Source of the DNA: Chloroflexota bacterium
Lineage (GTDB): Bacteria > Chloroflexota > UBA11872
Reading direction: 5' to 3'
NCBI GenBank assembly: GCA_026707285.1
Contig: JAPOXD010000048.1
Location: forward strand, 48,658 to 112,657
DNA length: 64,000 bases
Within the stretch, counting starts at the first letter, position 1. Each line of letters starts with the position of its first letter. The notes under the pieces were generated by a model that had not been told where the DNA came from, did no database searches, and saw nothing but the letters and a program-made list of their open reading frames with translations. The translations under genes and the position numbers were made by a program. This document shows, one piece after another, positions 26,104 to 35,022 of this stretch.

Positions 26104-27012
26104 GTGAGCGTGGACCAACGCGCGTTGGGCTTCGGTGGTGCGCTGATCCTTGTCGGGATCGTCGCGCTGCTCTGGAACTTCGACGTCCTTCCCGACCGCT
26201 TCTGGCCCGTTGCCTGGTCACTGTGGCCGGTTGCGCTGGTGGCGGTGGGCGCCGGCCTGGCGCTCTCACGCGTGCGAGTCTGGCTCGGCTCGACAGCCTT
26301 TCTGGTCGTGCTGATCGCCGGATTCGGCACGGCGTGGGGCCTGGCGGCCGCCGGGCAAGGACCGGTCCTACACCGCCAAACGATCGGCGTGGAACGGGGC
26401 CAAGCCACCGCAGCGCGTCTCGAAGTGAACGTGGGGGCAGGCTCGCTCAGCCTGGGCGCGCAGGCGCCACCCGGTCTGCTGGTCGCCGGCAAGCTGGAAT
26501 CGCGCGCGATGGACAGCACTTACGCAATCACCGAATCGCATCAGCCCGGCGGTCGGAGCGTCGTAACGCTCGGAAGTGCGCCCGGTCGCGAAATCACGTT
26601 TTGGCCCGGCCATGACCCGTCCGAGGACTGGTTCCTGCATCTCACGCCGGACATTCCCACCGAGGTGCGCGTGGAGGCCGGCGCCGCGGATATCGACCTG
26701 AATCTTCGCGACCTCATCCTTCAGCGCCTCGAGATCGAGGGCGGCGCCGCCGACATCGAGGTTGTGATGCCTGCCGCCGCCGGAACCACCGAAGCCAGCA
26801 TCGAGGTGGGCGCAGCCAGCGTGCGGATCACCGTGCCGCAGGGGGTGGCGGCGCGGATCGAGGTCGATGCCGGGCTCTCCAGCGTGCAAATCAACGAGAG
26901 CCGATTTCCGAAAGCCTCCGACGACGTTTACATTTCGCCGGACTTCGATCGCGCCGCCAACCGCGTCGACATCTCGATCGACGCCGGCGCCAGCCACGTT
27001 GAGATTCGCTGA
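26104..27012 (+). CDS. LiaF/toastrack-type membrane protein
   Basis: This 302-residue protein starts at a GTG touching the PspC-gene stop. Two or three hydrophobic helices lie in the first 85 residues (GGALILVGIVALLW, LWPVALVAVGAGLAL, FLVVLIAGFGTAW). An extracellular all-beta region from about residue 95 has short repeated turns such as VEAGAADIDL, IEGGAADIEV, VGAASVRITV and DAGLSSVQI. That repeated pattern is typical of toastrack/LiaF beta-strand domains. With the PspC partner it probably monitors membrane damage. No kinase or response regulator is encoded nearby. Confidence 0.8.
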   Translation: MSVDQRALGFGGALILVGIVALLWNFDVLPDRFWPVAWSLWPVALVAVGAGLALSRVRVWLGSTAFLVVLIAGFGTAWGLAAAGQGPVLHRQTIGVERGQATAARLEVNVGAGSLSLGAQAPPGLLVAGKLESRAMDSTYAITESHQPGGRSVVTLGSAPGREITFWPGHDPSEDWFLHLTPDIPTEVRVEAGAADIDLNLRDLILQRLEIEGGAADIEVVMPAAAGTTEASIEVGAASVRITVPQGVAARIEVDAGLSSVQINESRFPKASDDVYISPDFDRAANRVDISIDAGASHVEIR

Positions 27013-27025
27013 GGGAGCACCCGCC

Positions 27026-27736
27026 ATGACGAACTTGCCCGACTCGGAAGTCAAGAGGCTGCTGGCCGCCACGTCCACGGCCACGCTCACCCACCTTTTG
27101 CAGCAGCGCGGCTATCGCAATGTCTATTTCAGCGGGCTCAACCCGGTCGGACCGGCCGTGCGGGCGATCGGCCGAGCGCGCACGCTGCGCTACACGCCGC
27201 ACCGGCCCGATCTCTATCCGGAGGACCTGTCGCAGAATCCGCAGCGCCTGGCGATCGAGTCGGTCGAGCCCGGCGAGGTGCTGGTAGCGGAGGCCGGAGG
27301 CGAGCTGGGCGCCGGGGTGCTGGGCGACATCCTGCTCACACGGGTGGCCAAGCGCGGCGGCGCGGCGTTCGTCGTGGATGGGGCGGTGAGAGACCCCGAA
27401 GCTATCGGGCAACTGGAGATGCCGGTGTTCGTGCGGGGCATTCACGGCGCGGCGCACATGCGCGACCTGGTGCCGATCGGTCACGACGTGCCGGTTCGAT
27501 GCGCCGGGTGCACCGTGGTGCCGGGCGACTGGATCGTGTGCGACGCGAACGGCGCGGCCGTGGTACCGCCGGAGGTTGCCGCCGAAGTCGCCGCAGAGGG
27601 CGCGGAAATGGACCTCAAGGAGGAATACGTCCTCGAATTGATCGAAGACGGCGCCTCCACGGTCGACGTCTATCCGCCCACTGACGACAACATGCAGGGC
27701 TTCCCCGCGTGGAGGGCGGCCCGCGGACATAAGTAG
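27026..27736 (+). CDS. RraA family protein (4-hydroxy-4-methyl-2-oxoglutarate aldolase-like)
   Basis: This 236-residue protein is of the RraA/HMG aldolase family. The core substrate- and metal-site segments are GELGAGVLGDILLTRVAKRGGAA and DGAVRDPEAIGQLEMPVF, with the characteristic G-x-x-x-D-G-x-x-R-D arrangement. GAGGGA precedes the ATG. Family members either retro-aldol cleave branched oxo acids or decarboxylate oxaloacetate; some bind RNase E. The nearest context is an envelope module, so a catabolic role can only be inferred from the family. Confidence 0.85.
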   Translation: MTNLPDSEVKRLLAATSTATLTHLLQQRGYRNVYFSGLNPVGPAVRAIGRARTLRYTPHRPDLYPEDLSQNPQRLAIESVEPGEVLVAEAGGELGAGVLGDILLTRVAKRGGAAFVVDGAVRDPEAIGQLEMPVFVRGIHGAAHMRDLVPIGHDVPVRCAGCTVVPGDWIVCDANGAAVVPPEVAAEVAAEGAEMDLKEEYVLELIEDGASTVDVYPPTDDNMQGFPAWRAARGHK

Positions 27737-27773
27737 TCGGGCCCGCAGCCTGGAGACCTACGAATTAGGAGCT

Positions 27774-27797
27774 AGGGGCGACGCATGCGTCGCCCCT
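27774..27797. repeat. Perfect 24-bp palindrome, family B type
   Basis: A perfect dyad centres on GCATGC, with AGGGGCGAC on one side and GTCGCCCCT on the other, followed by ACG. It lies 37 bases after the RraA-like stop. Shape and flanks match the GGGGCG-type repeats elsewhere in the window, and it could also act as a bidirectional transcription end. Confidence 0.65.
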
Positions 27798-27914
27798 ACG
27801 TACGGGCTGACAGGTTGAGCAGCCGCTAGATTTCCGTCTTCGAAGACCCTGGCAGAATTCGGTCGGACGAAGGATGGTCGTAGGCATCCCACCAGCCCCA
27901 GATTCAATGAAGGG

Positions 27915-27941
27915 TGGATTCCCGTCTTCGCGGGAATGACG
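27915..27941 (+). repeat. Dispersed palindromic repeat, family A (copy 3)
   Basis: TGGATTCCCGTCTTCGCGGG followed by AATGACG, with the same ends as the copy at 21866 and one stem mismatch. It is intergenic, upstream of the lipocalin-like gene. Confidence 0.8.
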
Positions 27942-28025
27942 CAGGGGTTAAGCAGAGGTTTCCTACCTGGTGATACTGAAGCACTTGACGTCGGCCGGCG
28001 GCACAAGGCCAGTGGACATCAACAC

Positions 28026-28463
28026 ATGACGCAGCACTCGATCGTCGGGGTGTGGCGGCTCGTGTCGTACGAGTCGCGACCGGAGTCCGGAGCGACTCGA
28101 CTGCCGTATGGCGAGCAGGTCAGCGGATACCTGATCTATACGCCACAGGGCTACATGTCCGTGACGATCATGGGCGCCAATCGGGCGAACCTCGACTCCG
28201 AGGACCGCCTCGCAGGCACGCCCGATGAGTACGCCCGGGCCATGAAGTCCTATGTGTCGTATTGCGGGCGCTACACCGTGCTCCCCGACCGCGTCGTCCA
28301 CCACATCGAGCTCAGCCACTTTCCGAATTGGTGCGGCGTGGACCAAGAGCGCTTCTACCAACTCGAGGGTGATCGCCTGCGGCTGCGCACGCCGCCGTTC
28401 GTGCTCGGCGGCGTGGAGCAAACCGCGCATCTGGTGTTGGAGCGGGTGCGGGACGGCGAGTAG
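28026..28463 (+). CDS. Lipocalin-like domain protein
   Basis: This 145-residue single-domain protein starts with HSIVGVWRLVSYE, the usual opening strand of the Lipocalin_5 group (G-x-W motif). GYLIYTPQGYMSVTIMG and VVHHIELSHFPNW follow in the order expected for a small beta-barrel. It has no signal peptide. Such proteins bind or convert small hydrophobic molecules, or act in fungal-type and bacterial secondary metabolism. Ligand and pathway are unknown. Confidence 0.8.
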   Translation: MTQHSIVGVWRLVSYESRPESGATRLPYGEQVSGYLIYTPQGYMSVTIMGANRANLDSEDRLAGTPDEYARAMKSYVSYCGRYTVLPDRVVHHIELSHFPNWCGVDQERFYQLEGDRLRLRTPPFVLGGVEQTAHLVLERVRDGE

Positions 28464-28545
28464 CGCCACCGGAGCGACGCTCGCGACCGCCGGCGACCGG
28501 CACCGGCGCGTAGGATGCGCTGAGGCGTGAGACAAGGAGTCCACC

Positions 28546-29700
28546 GTGAGCTATCCGCGTGCCTTTGCCCGGAGCGAGTTCGAGCGCCGCGCCGCCGCGG
28601 TTAACGCACGCATGCGCGATGCGGGCTTGGACGCGCTGATCGCGTACTCGGTTCGCAACAGCCAAGGCCCCGTGGCCTACCTCGGCGGCTACGAGCCCGA
28701 CCTGGGACTGCACGACGTGTCGTACTTCCTGTTGATTCCCGGCGGTCGACCGGACGCGGTCCTGGTGACCAATGGATTCTGGGACAATCCGGCCGAGCGC
28801 ACGTGGGTCGACGACGTGGTGATCTCCTACAGGTTCGAGTCGAGCCTGCCGGAGCTGCTGCCGAGCACGGCATCGCGGATCGGCGTCGCGGGATTCGACT
28901 ACCTGCCCGCTCCGGTCTATCTGGGCCTGAAGGCGGCTCACCCGCAGTGCGAGTTCGTGGACGCCACGCGCCTGGTCAAGGAAGTCGCGCAGATCAAGAG
29001 TCCGGCCGAGATCGAGGTGATTCGCACCTGCATGTCGATCAACGATTGCGGGGGGCGGGCATTCCTTGCGAACGTCCACGAGGGCGCGAACGAGCGGTTG
29101 CTGCAAGTTGCCGTCGACCAAGCCCTGTTGCAGGCGGGCGCCGACGGCCTCTACTACAACCCGCAGATCTACAGCGGAGCAAGCGTGGCGCACGGCATGG
29201 GCATGCGCACGGACCGCGTCCTCCAGGCAGGCGACCAGGTGCAGGTGGACTGCGGCGCCATGTATCGCGGCTACCGCGGCGATCTCTCGCGGGTCACCAC
29301 CGTTGGCCGTGCGGCGCCGGAGGTCAGGCGCATCATGGAGGCCACGGCCCTGATGTACGAAGCCATGGTGGACGCGCTGCGCCCGGGAATGGCCGCGGCC
29401 GACGTGGCCCGCGCGGGGATTCGAGTGGCGGAAGCCAATGGGCTCGGCGACTGCCTCTATCGCCCGACGCCGGACCATCCGCCGGGCATGCTGGGCCACG
29501 GCATCGGCTGCTGGGTGCACGAGCTGCCGGACATCCAGCTCGATTCGACCGACGTGATCGAGCCCGGCATGGTGGTGGTGTTCGAGACCATCCTGGGACG
29601 GCCGGGGACCGGCGGAGCGAAGATCGAAGACGCGGTGCTGGTGACCGACGGCGCGCCCGAACGGCTTTCCAGCATCCCGGTGCGCACGTGGCCGCTGTGA
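28546..29700 (+). CDS. M24 family metallopeptidase (Xaa-Pro peptidase/creatinase-like)
   Basis: This 384-residue protein with a strong AAGGAG site ten bases before a GTG start has an N-terminal creatinase-like domain (residues about 1-150) followed by a pita-bread catalytic domain. Metal ligands are visible as D235 and D246 (QVDCGAMYRGYRGDLS), H318 (GHGIGCWVHE), E347 (VVFETILG) and E361 (KIEDAVLV). Members include Xaa-Pro aminopeptidase, prolidase and creatinase. The downstream ThDP enzyme and nitrilase-family hydrolase suggest amino-acid or amide catabolism, but this is inference. Confidence 0.87.
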   Translation: MSYPRAFARSEFERRAAAVNARMRDAGLDALIAYSVRNSQGPVAYLGGYEPDLGLHDVSYFLLIPGGRPDAVLVTNGFWDNPAERTWVDDVVISYRFESSLPELLPSTASRIGVAGFDYLPAPVYLGLKAAHPQCEFVDATRLVKEVAQIKSPAEIEVIRTCMSINDCGGRAFLANVHEGANERLLQVAVDQALLQAGADGLYYNPQIYSGASVAHGMGMRTDRVLQAGDQVQVDCGAMYRGYRGDLSRVTTVGRAAPEVRRIMEATALMYEAMVDALRPGMAAADVARAGIRVAEANGLGDCLYRPTPDHPPGMLGHGIGCWVHELPDIQLDSTDVIEPGMVVVFETILGRPGTGGAKIEDAVLVTDGAPERLSSIPVRTWPL

Positions 29701-29752
29701 AATCGGTGGTAGCGTACGCGTCGGCTGCTTTGTGCCGACGTAAGGTCCTCGC

Positions 29753-31405
29753 ATGAAAACCACGGTCGCGATTGCCCAAATCCTGCAGGCCGAGGGCATC
29801 GAGTTCCTCAGCGCCTACCCAACTACGCCCGTGATCGAGGCGGTGGCCGAAGTCGGCATCCGCCCGGTCATCTGCCGGCAGGAGCGCGTGGGCGTGGACA
29901 TCGCCGACGGGTATTCGCGGGTCACCAACGGCAATCCGCCCGGCGTGTTCGCGATGCAGTACGGACCGGGCGCGGAGAACGCCTTCTCCGGCATCGCCAC
30001 GGCGTTCACCGACGCCTCGCCGCTGCTGGTGCTGCCGCTGGGACAGCCGGGGGACCGGGATGGGGTGGCTCCCTTGTTCAGCTCGGTGCGGGCCTATGCC
30101 CCGATCACGACATCCATCCAGCGCTTGAATGCACCCGAGGACGTCACGGATCGGATGCGGCGGGCGTTCGCCGCGCTGCGCCTGGGTCCCGGCGGACCAG
30201 TCATGCTCGAGATTCCCGCCGACGTGGCCGAGGCCGAGGTCGACGATGCCATTCCCGCCGGCTATCGACCGGTGCGACCCGTGGTGGCGGCCCCGAACCC
30301 GGACGACATCCGACGGGCGGCGCAGGCCTTGCTCGACGCCCGTCACCCGGTGCTGCTCGCCGGACAAGGCGCGCTCTATGCGGGCGCGAGCGGCGAGCTG
30401 ATCGAGCTCGCGGAGCTGCTTGGCGTGCCGGTGGCGACGACCATGGCCGGCAAGAGCGCGTTTCCGGAAAAGCACCCGCTGGCCCTGGGCAGCGTTTCCG
30501 GGGTGATGAACGAGGCCGCGCGGCACTTCGTGCAGCAGGCGGACCTCGTGTGCGGAATCGGCACCAGCTTCACCAGGCACATCATGTCGATGCCCATTCC
30601 GGCCGGGACGACCGTCATTCAGCTGACCAACAACCCGCGCGACATCGCGAAGGACTACGACGTGGACGTGGCAGCGGTCGGCGACGCGAGACTGACGCTG
30701 CGCGGCCTGGTGGACGCGTGTCGCGATCTCATGGGTGGGAGCTCGAATGCCCGCAATGGAGCGCCGGTCGACCAGATCGAGCAACTGCGGCGCGGCTGGC
30801 TGAGCGATTGGATGCCGAAGCTGGCCTCGGACACGAAGCCGATCAATCCCTACCGGGTCATCTGGGAGTTCATGCAGCGGGTCGACCCGGACGAGGCCAT
30901 CGTGACGCACGACTCGGGGAGCCCGCGCGATCAGATCATGCCGTTCTACCAGGCCGGCGGACCGCGGACGTACCTCGGCTGGGGCAAGTCGCACGGGCTG
31001 GGCACGGGCCTGGGCCTGAGCCTGGGCGCGAAGCTGGCGGCCCCCGACAAGTTCGTCGTCAACTACATGGGCGATGCGGCGTTTGGGATGACCGGGCTCG
31101 ACATCGAGACGGCCGTGCGCTGCGAGATTCCGATTCTGACCATCGTGCTCAACAACTCGTCGATGGCCATCGAGGCCCGCCATCTGCCGCTCTCGCACGC
31201 GAAATACGGCACACGAGACATCGGCGGCGACTACGCCGACATGGCGGCGGCCATGGGGGCGTGGGCCGAACGCGTGGACGAGCCGGACGAGGTCGGCCCG
31301 GCCCTCGAGCGAGCCAGGCGCGCCACCGAGGACGGCCGCACGGCGCTGCTGGAGTTCATCACCAGCGAGGAGATCACGTTCTCGAACAAGAACGTGATTG
31401 GCTAG
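29753..31405 (+). CDS. Thiamine diphosphate-dependent acetolactate synthase-like enzyme
   Basis: This 550-residue ThDP enzyme has three domains: an N-terminal PYR domain with the catalytic Glu44 (ICRQERVGVDIADG), a central Rossmann domain (residues about 185-320) and a C-terminal PP domain with the cofactor motif GDAAFGMTGLDIETAV at 440-455 ending in LNN at 467-469. The PYR segment starts SAYPTTPVIEAVAE, the form seen in sulfopyruvate decarboxylase and acetolactate-synthase-like proteins rather than biosynthetic IlvB. It lies 52 bases after the M24 peptidase. Decarboxylation or carboligation of a 2-oxo acid is expected; the substrate is not known. Confidence 0.87.
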   Translation: MKTTVAIAQILQAEGIEFLSAYPTTPVIEAVAEVGIRPVICRQERVGVDIADGYSRVTNGNPPGVFAMQYGPGAENAFSGIATAFTDASPLLVLPLGQPGDRDGVAPLFSSVRAYAPITTSIQRLNAPEDVTDRMRRAFAALRLGPGGPVMLEIPADVAEAEVDDAIPAGYRPVRPVVAAPNPDDIRRAAQALLDARHPVLLAGQGALYAGASGELIELAELLGVPVATTMAGKSAFPEKHPLALGSVSGVMNEAARHFVQQADLVCGIGTSFTRHIMSMPIPAGTTVIQLTNNPRDIAKDYDVDVAAVGDARLTLRGLVDACRDLMGGSSNARNGAPVDQIEQLRRGWLSDWMPKLASDTKPINPYRVIWEFMQRVDPDEAIVTHDSGSPRDQIMPFYQAGGPRTYLGWGKSHGLGTGLGLSLGAKLAAPDKFVVNYMGDAAFGMTGLDIETAVRCEIPILTIVLNNSSMAIEARHLPLSHAKYGTRDIGGDYADMAAAMGAWAERVDEPDEVGPALERARRATEDGRTALLEFITSEEITFSNKNVIG

Positions 31406-31420
31406 CCGGGGCCTGGCGAT

Positions 31421-32233
31421 CTAGTCGCCGGGCTCGATGTCGACGACCAGCAGCGACTCCTCGTTTCCGGCGTTCGCCGCCAGCAGCTCGCCGCCCGGGG
31501 CGAAGACGGCGGCCCGGCCGGTGACTCGGTGCGGCCAATTCGGGCGCTCGTTAAAGTCGCCACGCGGGTCCTTGGCGTCGAGGTAGAGCGCAAACACCCC
31601 CAGCCGTTCGGCCAGGTTTTCGGCGCGGCGCTTGAGCGTGTCGCGCTGGTTGAAGTCCAAGATTTCGTCCCATGAGTCCCCGGCATCCTGGAAATCCTTG
31701 ATGCAGTCGAAGTGCGGCTCGACGATGACGCGAGCGCCGAGGCCCACCAGCGTGTCGTGGATGGCGGGCGACTCGTTGTCGGCGCAGATGGTCACGCCAA
31801 TTGTGTGTGGTCCAAGCTGGAATGGCGCCATGTCGTCGCCGCCGCCGCGGTAGAAGTCCATCTCGCTGGTGGTCGGCTGCAGCTTGCGCTGGACGTGCCG
31901 CACGCCGTCGCCATCAACGATGACGTAGGCGTTGAACGGCTTGGGCGCGAGCCCGCGTTCGGCAATGCCGGCGCCGATCGCCAGGCCAAGTCGCGCCGCG
32001 AGTCGCGCCAGCCGCTCGGTCGAGGGGCCGGGAATCGGCTCGGATCGCGTCTCCAGGTCGTCGAGGTCGGCGTCCGCGTCATAGGTCACCCAGGGACCAT
32101 GCACGGAGAATTCGGGGAAGAGCACCAGGTCGCAGCCGGCGGCGGCCGCCTGCTCCGCGAAGGCCTCGATCTTCTCCAGGTTTGCGTCCCGCTGCCCTCG
32201 CAGCGAGCAGAGGGTGACCATGCCGATCCGCAT
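31421..32233 (-). CDS. Carbon-nitrogen hydrolase (nitrilase superfamily)
   Basis: This 270-residue protein has all three catalytic residues of the nitrilase superfamily: Glu41 (FPEFSVHG), Lys117 (QRKLQPT) and Cys150 (TICADNESPA). Length and layout match omega-amidases and N-carbamoyl-amino-acid hydrolases. The ATG at 32233 removes a short extension that lacks family similarity. It faces the ThDP gene with only 15 bases between stops. It probably hydrolyses a small amide, nitrile or carbamoyl compound. Confidence 0.88.
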   Translation of the reverse strand: MRIGMVTLCSLRGQRDANLEKIEAFAEQAAAAGCDLVLFPEFSVHGPWVTYDADADLDDLETRSEPIPGPSTERLARLAARLGLAIGAGIAERGLAPKPFNAYVIVDGDGVRHVQRKLQPTTSEMDFYRGGGDDMAPFQLGPHTIGVTICADNESPAIHDTLVGLGARVIVEPHFDCIKDFQDAGDSWDEILDFNQRDTLKRRAENLAERLGVFALYLDAKDPRGDFNERPNWPHRVTGRAAVFAPGGELLAANAGNEESLLVVDIEPGD

Positions 32234-32689
32234 CAGCGCCTCAGTCCCGGCTGTTCCGACACCCACCAAGCCTCACACAGGCAGCGATGCCGCGCGTATC
32301 GGGAGCTCCGCCAGGCGCTTCGCAAGGCGTCACCCCGGATCGCGGGACGGCACGGGTGGCGAGCCGTGGCGGCCGACGGCCTGCACGCCGAGGCGCGTCG
32401 TCCACGGTTTTCCGCGGGACAGTGGCTATGCTTACAGTCGTACCGGCTGAGGTGCGGCGACTCTGAAGCTGGGCGTGTACGGCTGAAGTTCACTCCACCC
32501 GCCGCGAGCAGTGCTGGGATGGGCGCCGGGACAGGTCATCCGAACTATCCGGCGGCCTTGAGGCGACGACTGGAACGCGCGACGAGGCGCGAACCCGCGT
32601 CCAGCAGGGTGAGAATCCCGCCGCACGTCGCGTGGTTGTCGAACGGCTAGGGCCTGAGGTCCAGCCCTTTCATGGACGGAGCATGTCCC
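32234..32689. other. Intergenic stretch with no recognised feature
   Basis: These 456 GC-rich bases separate the nitrilase-family gene from the NYN gene. Open frames cross the region but lack family motifs, credible starts and agreement with the neighbouring genes. No clear repeat or promoter was seen. Confidence 0.5.
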
Positions 32690-33283
32690 ATGGCCCGCTT
32701 GGCGATTTTCATTGATGGCGCGTACCTGGAGTCGATCCTCAAGTACGAATATGGCGGCGTGCGCATCGACCTGACAAAGCTCGTCGACGAGATTCAGAAC
32801 CACATCGAGGACAACAGCCCCGAGCCCATCGAAGTCCTGCGGACGTACTACTACAACTGCCGCCCCTATCAGAGCGACCCTCCAACGCCGGAGGAAATGG
32901 ACCGTTACTCGAACTCCCGGCGCTTCGAGGACGCGCTGCGCTATCTCCCCCGTTTCGAGGTCCGGCTGGGCTATCTCCGCAAGAGCGGCATCGACGAGTG
33001 GGGGAACCCGGTGTTCGAGCAAAAGCAGGTCGATCTGCTGCTAGGCCTCGACATGGCGCTGCTCGCCAGCCGGCGGCAGGTGCAGCACGTGGCGCTCGTG
33101 GCCGGCGACGGGGATCTCTATCCCGCCGTCCAGGTCCTCAAGAGCGAGGGCGCCATCGCCTGGCTGATCCACGGGCCGCGACAGGGCAGCGACGGACGCC
33201 CGATGTACTCGTCCAATCTCTTCAAGGCCGCGGACGAACGCTTCGAATTGGATGAAGAGCTGATCGACCGCCTGCGGATGTAG
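32690..33283 (+). CDS. NYN domain (LabA/DUF88) protein
   Basis: This 197-residue NYN domain protein belongs to the PIN-like nuclease fold. The three acidic sites are visible in MARLAIFIDGAYLES, QVDLLLGLDMALLAS and LVAGDGDLYPAVQVLK, in the usual order. A GGAG lies ten bases before the ATG; an in-frame ATG six codons earlier is less suited. Family members are putative RNases or RNA-binding regulators. It is monocistronic as far as can be seen, and its target is unknown. Confidence 0.85.
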   Translation: MARLAIFIDGAYLESILKYEYGGVRIDLTKLVDEIQNHIEDNSPEPIEVLRTYYYNCRPYQSDPPTPEEMDRYSNSRRFEDALRYLPRFEVRLGYLRKSGIDEWGNPVFEQKQVDLLLGLDMALLASRRQVQHVALVAGDGDLYPAVQVLKSEGAIAWLIHGPRQGSDGRPMYSSNLFKAADERFELDEELIDRLRM

Positions 33284-33524
33284 GGGCCGCGCTCGCCGTC
33301 AGTCTCCTTCGTCCTCGCAGGCGCGACAGACCCGGCGACTACGCGCGCTCCGCGCGCCGATCGCTTGCCCCTCCGCGCACGCCGGCGCGAAAACGATGAC
33401 GGCCAAACCTCCCCGCCGCAGCCGCGGCTGGCGGCATGGGTTAGGGTCCGCGCGACACTAGACGCCTCGGAGCCCGCGCGGGCTCCGCTCAGCAAACTCA
33501 CGTTGCCGACGGGGGAGCGAAGCA

Positions 33525-34940
33525 ATGAAACGCCGCCTTCAGCTTTTTGGACTAGTGGCCGTGCCGCTTGGCGCCATCGCCTTCGGTGCGGTCGCCCTTT
33601 TGCTAGTCGCGGGGTTGCAGCAGGAGCTGGCCGACGCCACCGCGCGGGTCGACCGGCTCGAAGCCGCAGCGGCAGCCCTGGAGCCGCGCGTGCTTGCCCT
33701 GGAAGACGCGCCTACGCCGCTCGATGCGGTTCAACCCGTGCTCAGCGCCCAACGCTTTCGCCTCGTGGACGCCAGCGGCCAAGAACGCGCCGTCCTGCAG
33801 ATGGAAGAAGCCGGGCCGTCATTGCGAGTTTTGGGGGGCGGCGAGACTCAGGTGTTCATCGGTGTAACGGACACCGGGCCGGAGCTCGCCGTCAACGGCC
33901 CGGGCCTGGCCGCGAGTTCCGCCCGCGCCACGCTGAAGCTCAACGCGAATGGCCTTCCCCACCTGGAAATGGTCGACCTGGAGGGGCGTCCGCGGACGGC
34001 GCTGGCGCTCAGCTCCGCCTCCGGAAACGGCGACGGCTTCCTCCGCTTCTGGGATCAGGACGGCGACCGGCGCCTGCTTGTTGGCGTCCGGGATGACGCA
34101 TCCGAAGTCGTGCTGGCCGACGGGGAAGACATCCCGCGCGCGAAGCTGAGCGCCGGTCCGACCGGACCGATCCTCAGGCTCCACGATGCCGCCGGCAACG
34201 CGCGGGGAGACTTTGGTCTCACCAATCTCGACCAGGTCGGAGTCATCCTGAGGGGCGATGACGAGGAGCAGCGCGCCGCGTTCATGGTCAATCCCTACGA
34301 GACGTCTCTTTCGTTCTTCGGACCTCGCGGCCAGGTTCGTTCCGTCCTCGAAAGCGATGATGAAGGCTCGTCACTCTTCCTCTTCGACGCGCAGGACAGC
34401 TTCAGCGTGTCGCTCGGAGTCTCGGACGATGGATCGGTCATGGGATTCTCCGATGAGACGGGTACCATCCGCGCCGCCTTGGGCTTCGTAGGTCCTGGGC
34501 CAACGCTTGAATTCGCCGACGCCGAGGGCACCGTGCGCGCGCACTTGAGCGATACGGCCGACGCCACCAGGCTCGTGCTTCAGGACGAGCAGGGGATTCC
34601 AAGGACGGCACTCGGCATCACCGGCGAGGGCGTGGTGCTGGGGCTGTTCGACGAATCCGGCACCCTGCGCACCAGCGTGGGGCAGACGCCGGAGGGCTCC
34701 GCGTTTGAGGTCTATGATGCCCAGGGCACGGTGCGCGCCAGTCTGGGCATTTCGCAAGGCAGCCCCGCGCTCTCGCTGAACGACTCGTCCCAGTCGCCGC
34801 GCGTGTTCGCCGGTTTCGTCCGCAGCACACAAGAGCCCTTCATCGCGACGTTGGACGACGACCTCGGCGTCATCTGGCGATCCGACCGGCCGCCGGATTC
34901 GGAGTCTGACTCCGAAACCACCGCTAACGCCGGAGGCTAG
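33525..34940 (+). CDS. Membrane-anchored coiled-coil protein with many L-x-L-x-D-x-x-G repeats
   Basis: This 471-residue protein has no recognised family. Residues 6-28 form one transmembrane helix and 29-68 a predicted coiled coil (QQELADATARVDRLEAAAAA). From about 75 to 435 the chain consists of roughly a dozen degenerate repeats of 22-28 residues built on a pattern such as LEFADAEGTVRAHL, LRLHDAAGNARGDF, VYDAQGTVRASLG and LVDASGQERAVL. The strand-turn-strand repetition suggests a beta-solenoid or propeller-like outer domain. The tail is Ser/Glu/Asp rich. The orientation should place the repeats outside the cell. A structural, adhesive or lumen-spanning role is inferred. Confidence 0.75.
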   Translation: MKRRLQLFGLVAVPLGAIAFGAVALLLVAGLQQELADATARVDRLEAAAAALEPRVLALEDAPTPLDAVQPVLSAQRFRLVDASGQERAVLQMEEAGPSLRVLGGGETQVFIGVTDTGPELAVNGPGLAASSARATLKLNANGLPHLEMVDLEGRPRTALALSSASGNGDGFLRFWDQDGDRRLLVGVRDDASEVVLADGEDIPRAKLSAGPTGPILRLHDAAGNARGDFGLTNLDQVGVILRGDDEEQRAAFMVNPYETSLSFFGPRGQVRSVLESDDEGSSLFLFDAQDSFSVSLGVSDDGSVMGFSDETGTIRAALGFVGPGPTLEFADAEGTVRAHLSDTADATRLVLQDEQGIPRTALGITGEGVVLGLFDESGTLRTSVGQTPEGSAFEVYDAQGTVRASLGISQGSPALSLNDSSQSPRVFAGFVRSTQEPFIATLDDDLGVIWRSDRPPDSESDSETTANAGG

Positions 34941-35022
34941 GTCTCGCACAGGCCGCCGAAGACTCGCGGCTGGATAGGCGGGCGCCGGCAAAACGGCACG
35001 GCGCCCCGGCTATTCTGACGTC

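Noticed and set aside
29333..31198. Minus-strand frame of 621 codons opposite the ThDP enzyme
   Set aside because: It is antisense to a gene with all cofactor motifs, and its product has no recognisable domain.
32234..32689. Several open frames in the gap before the NYN gene
   Set aside because: No family motif or convincing start was seen, and composition is that of shadows of neighbouring genes.
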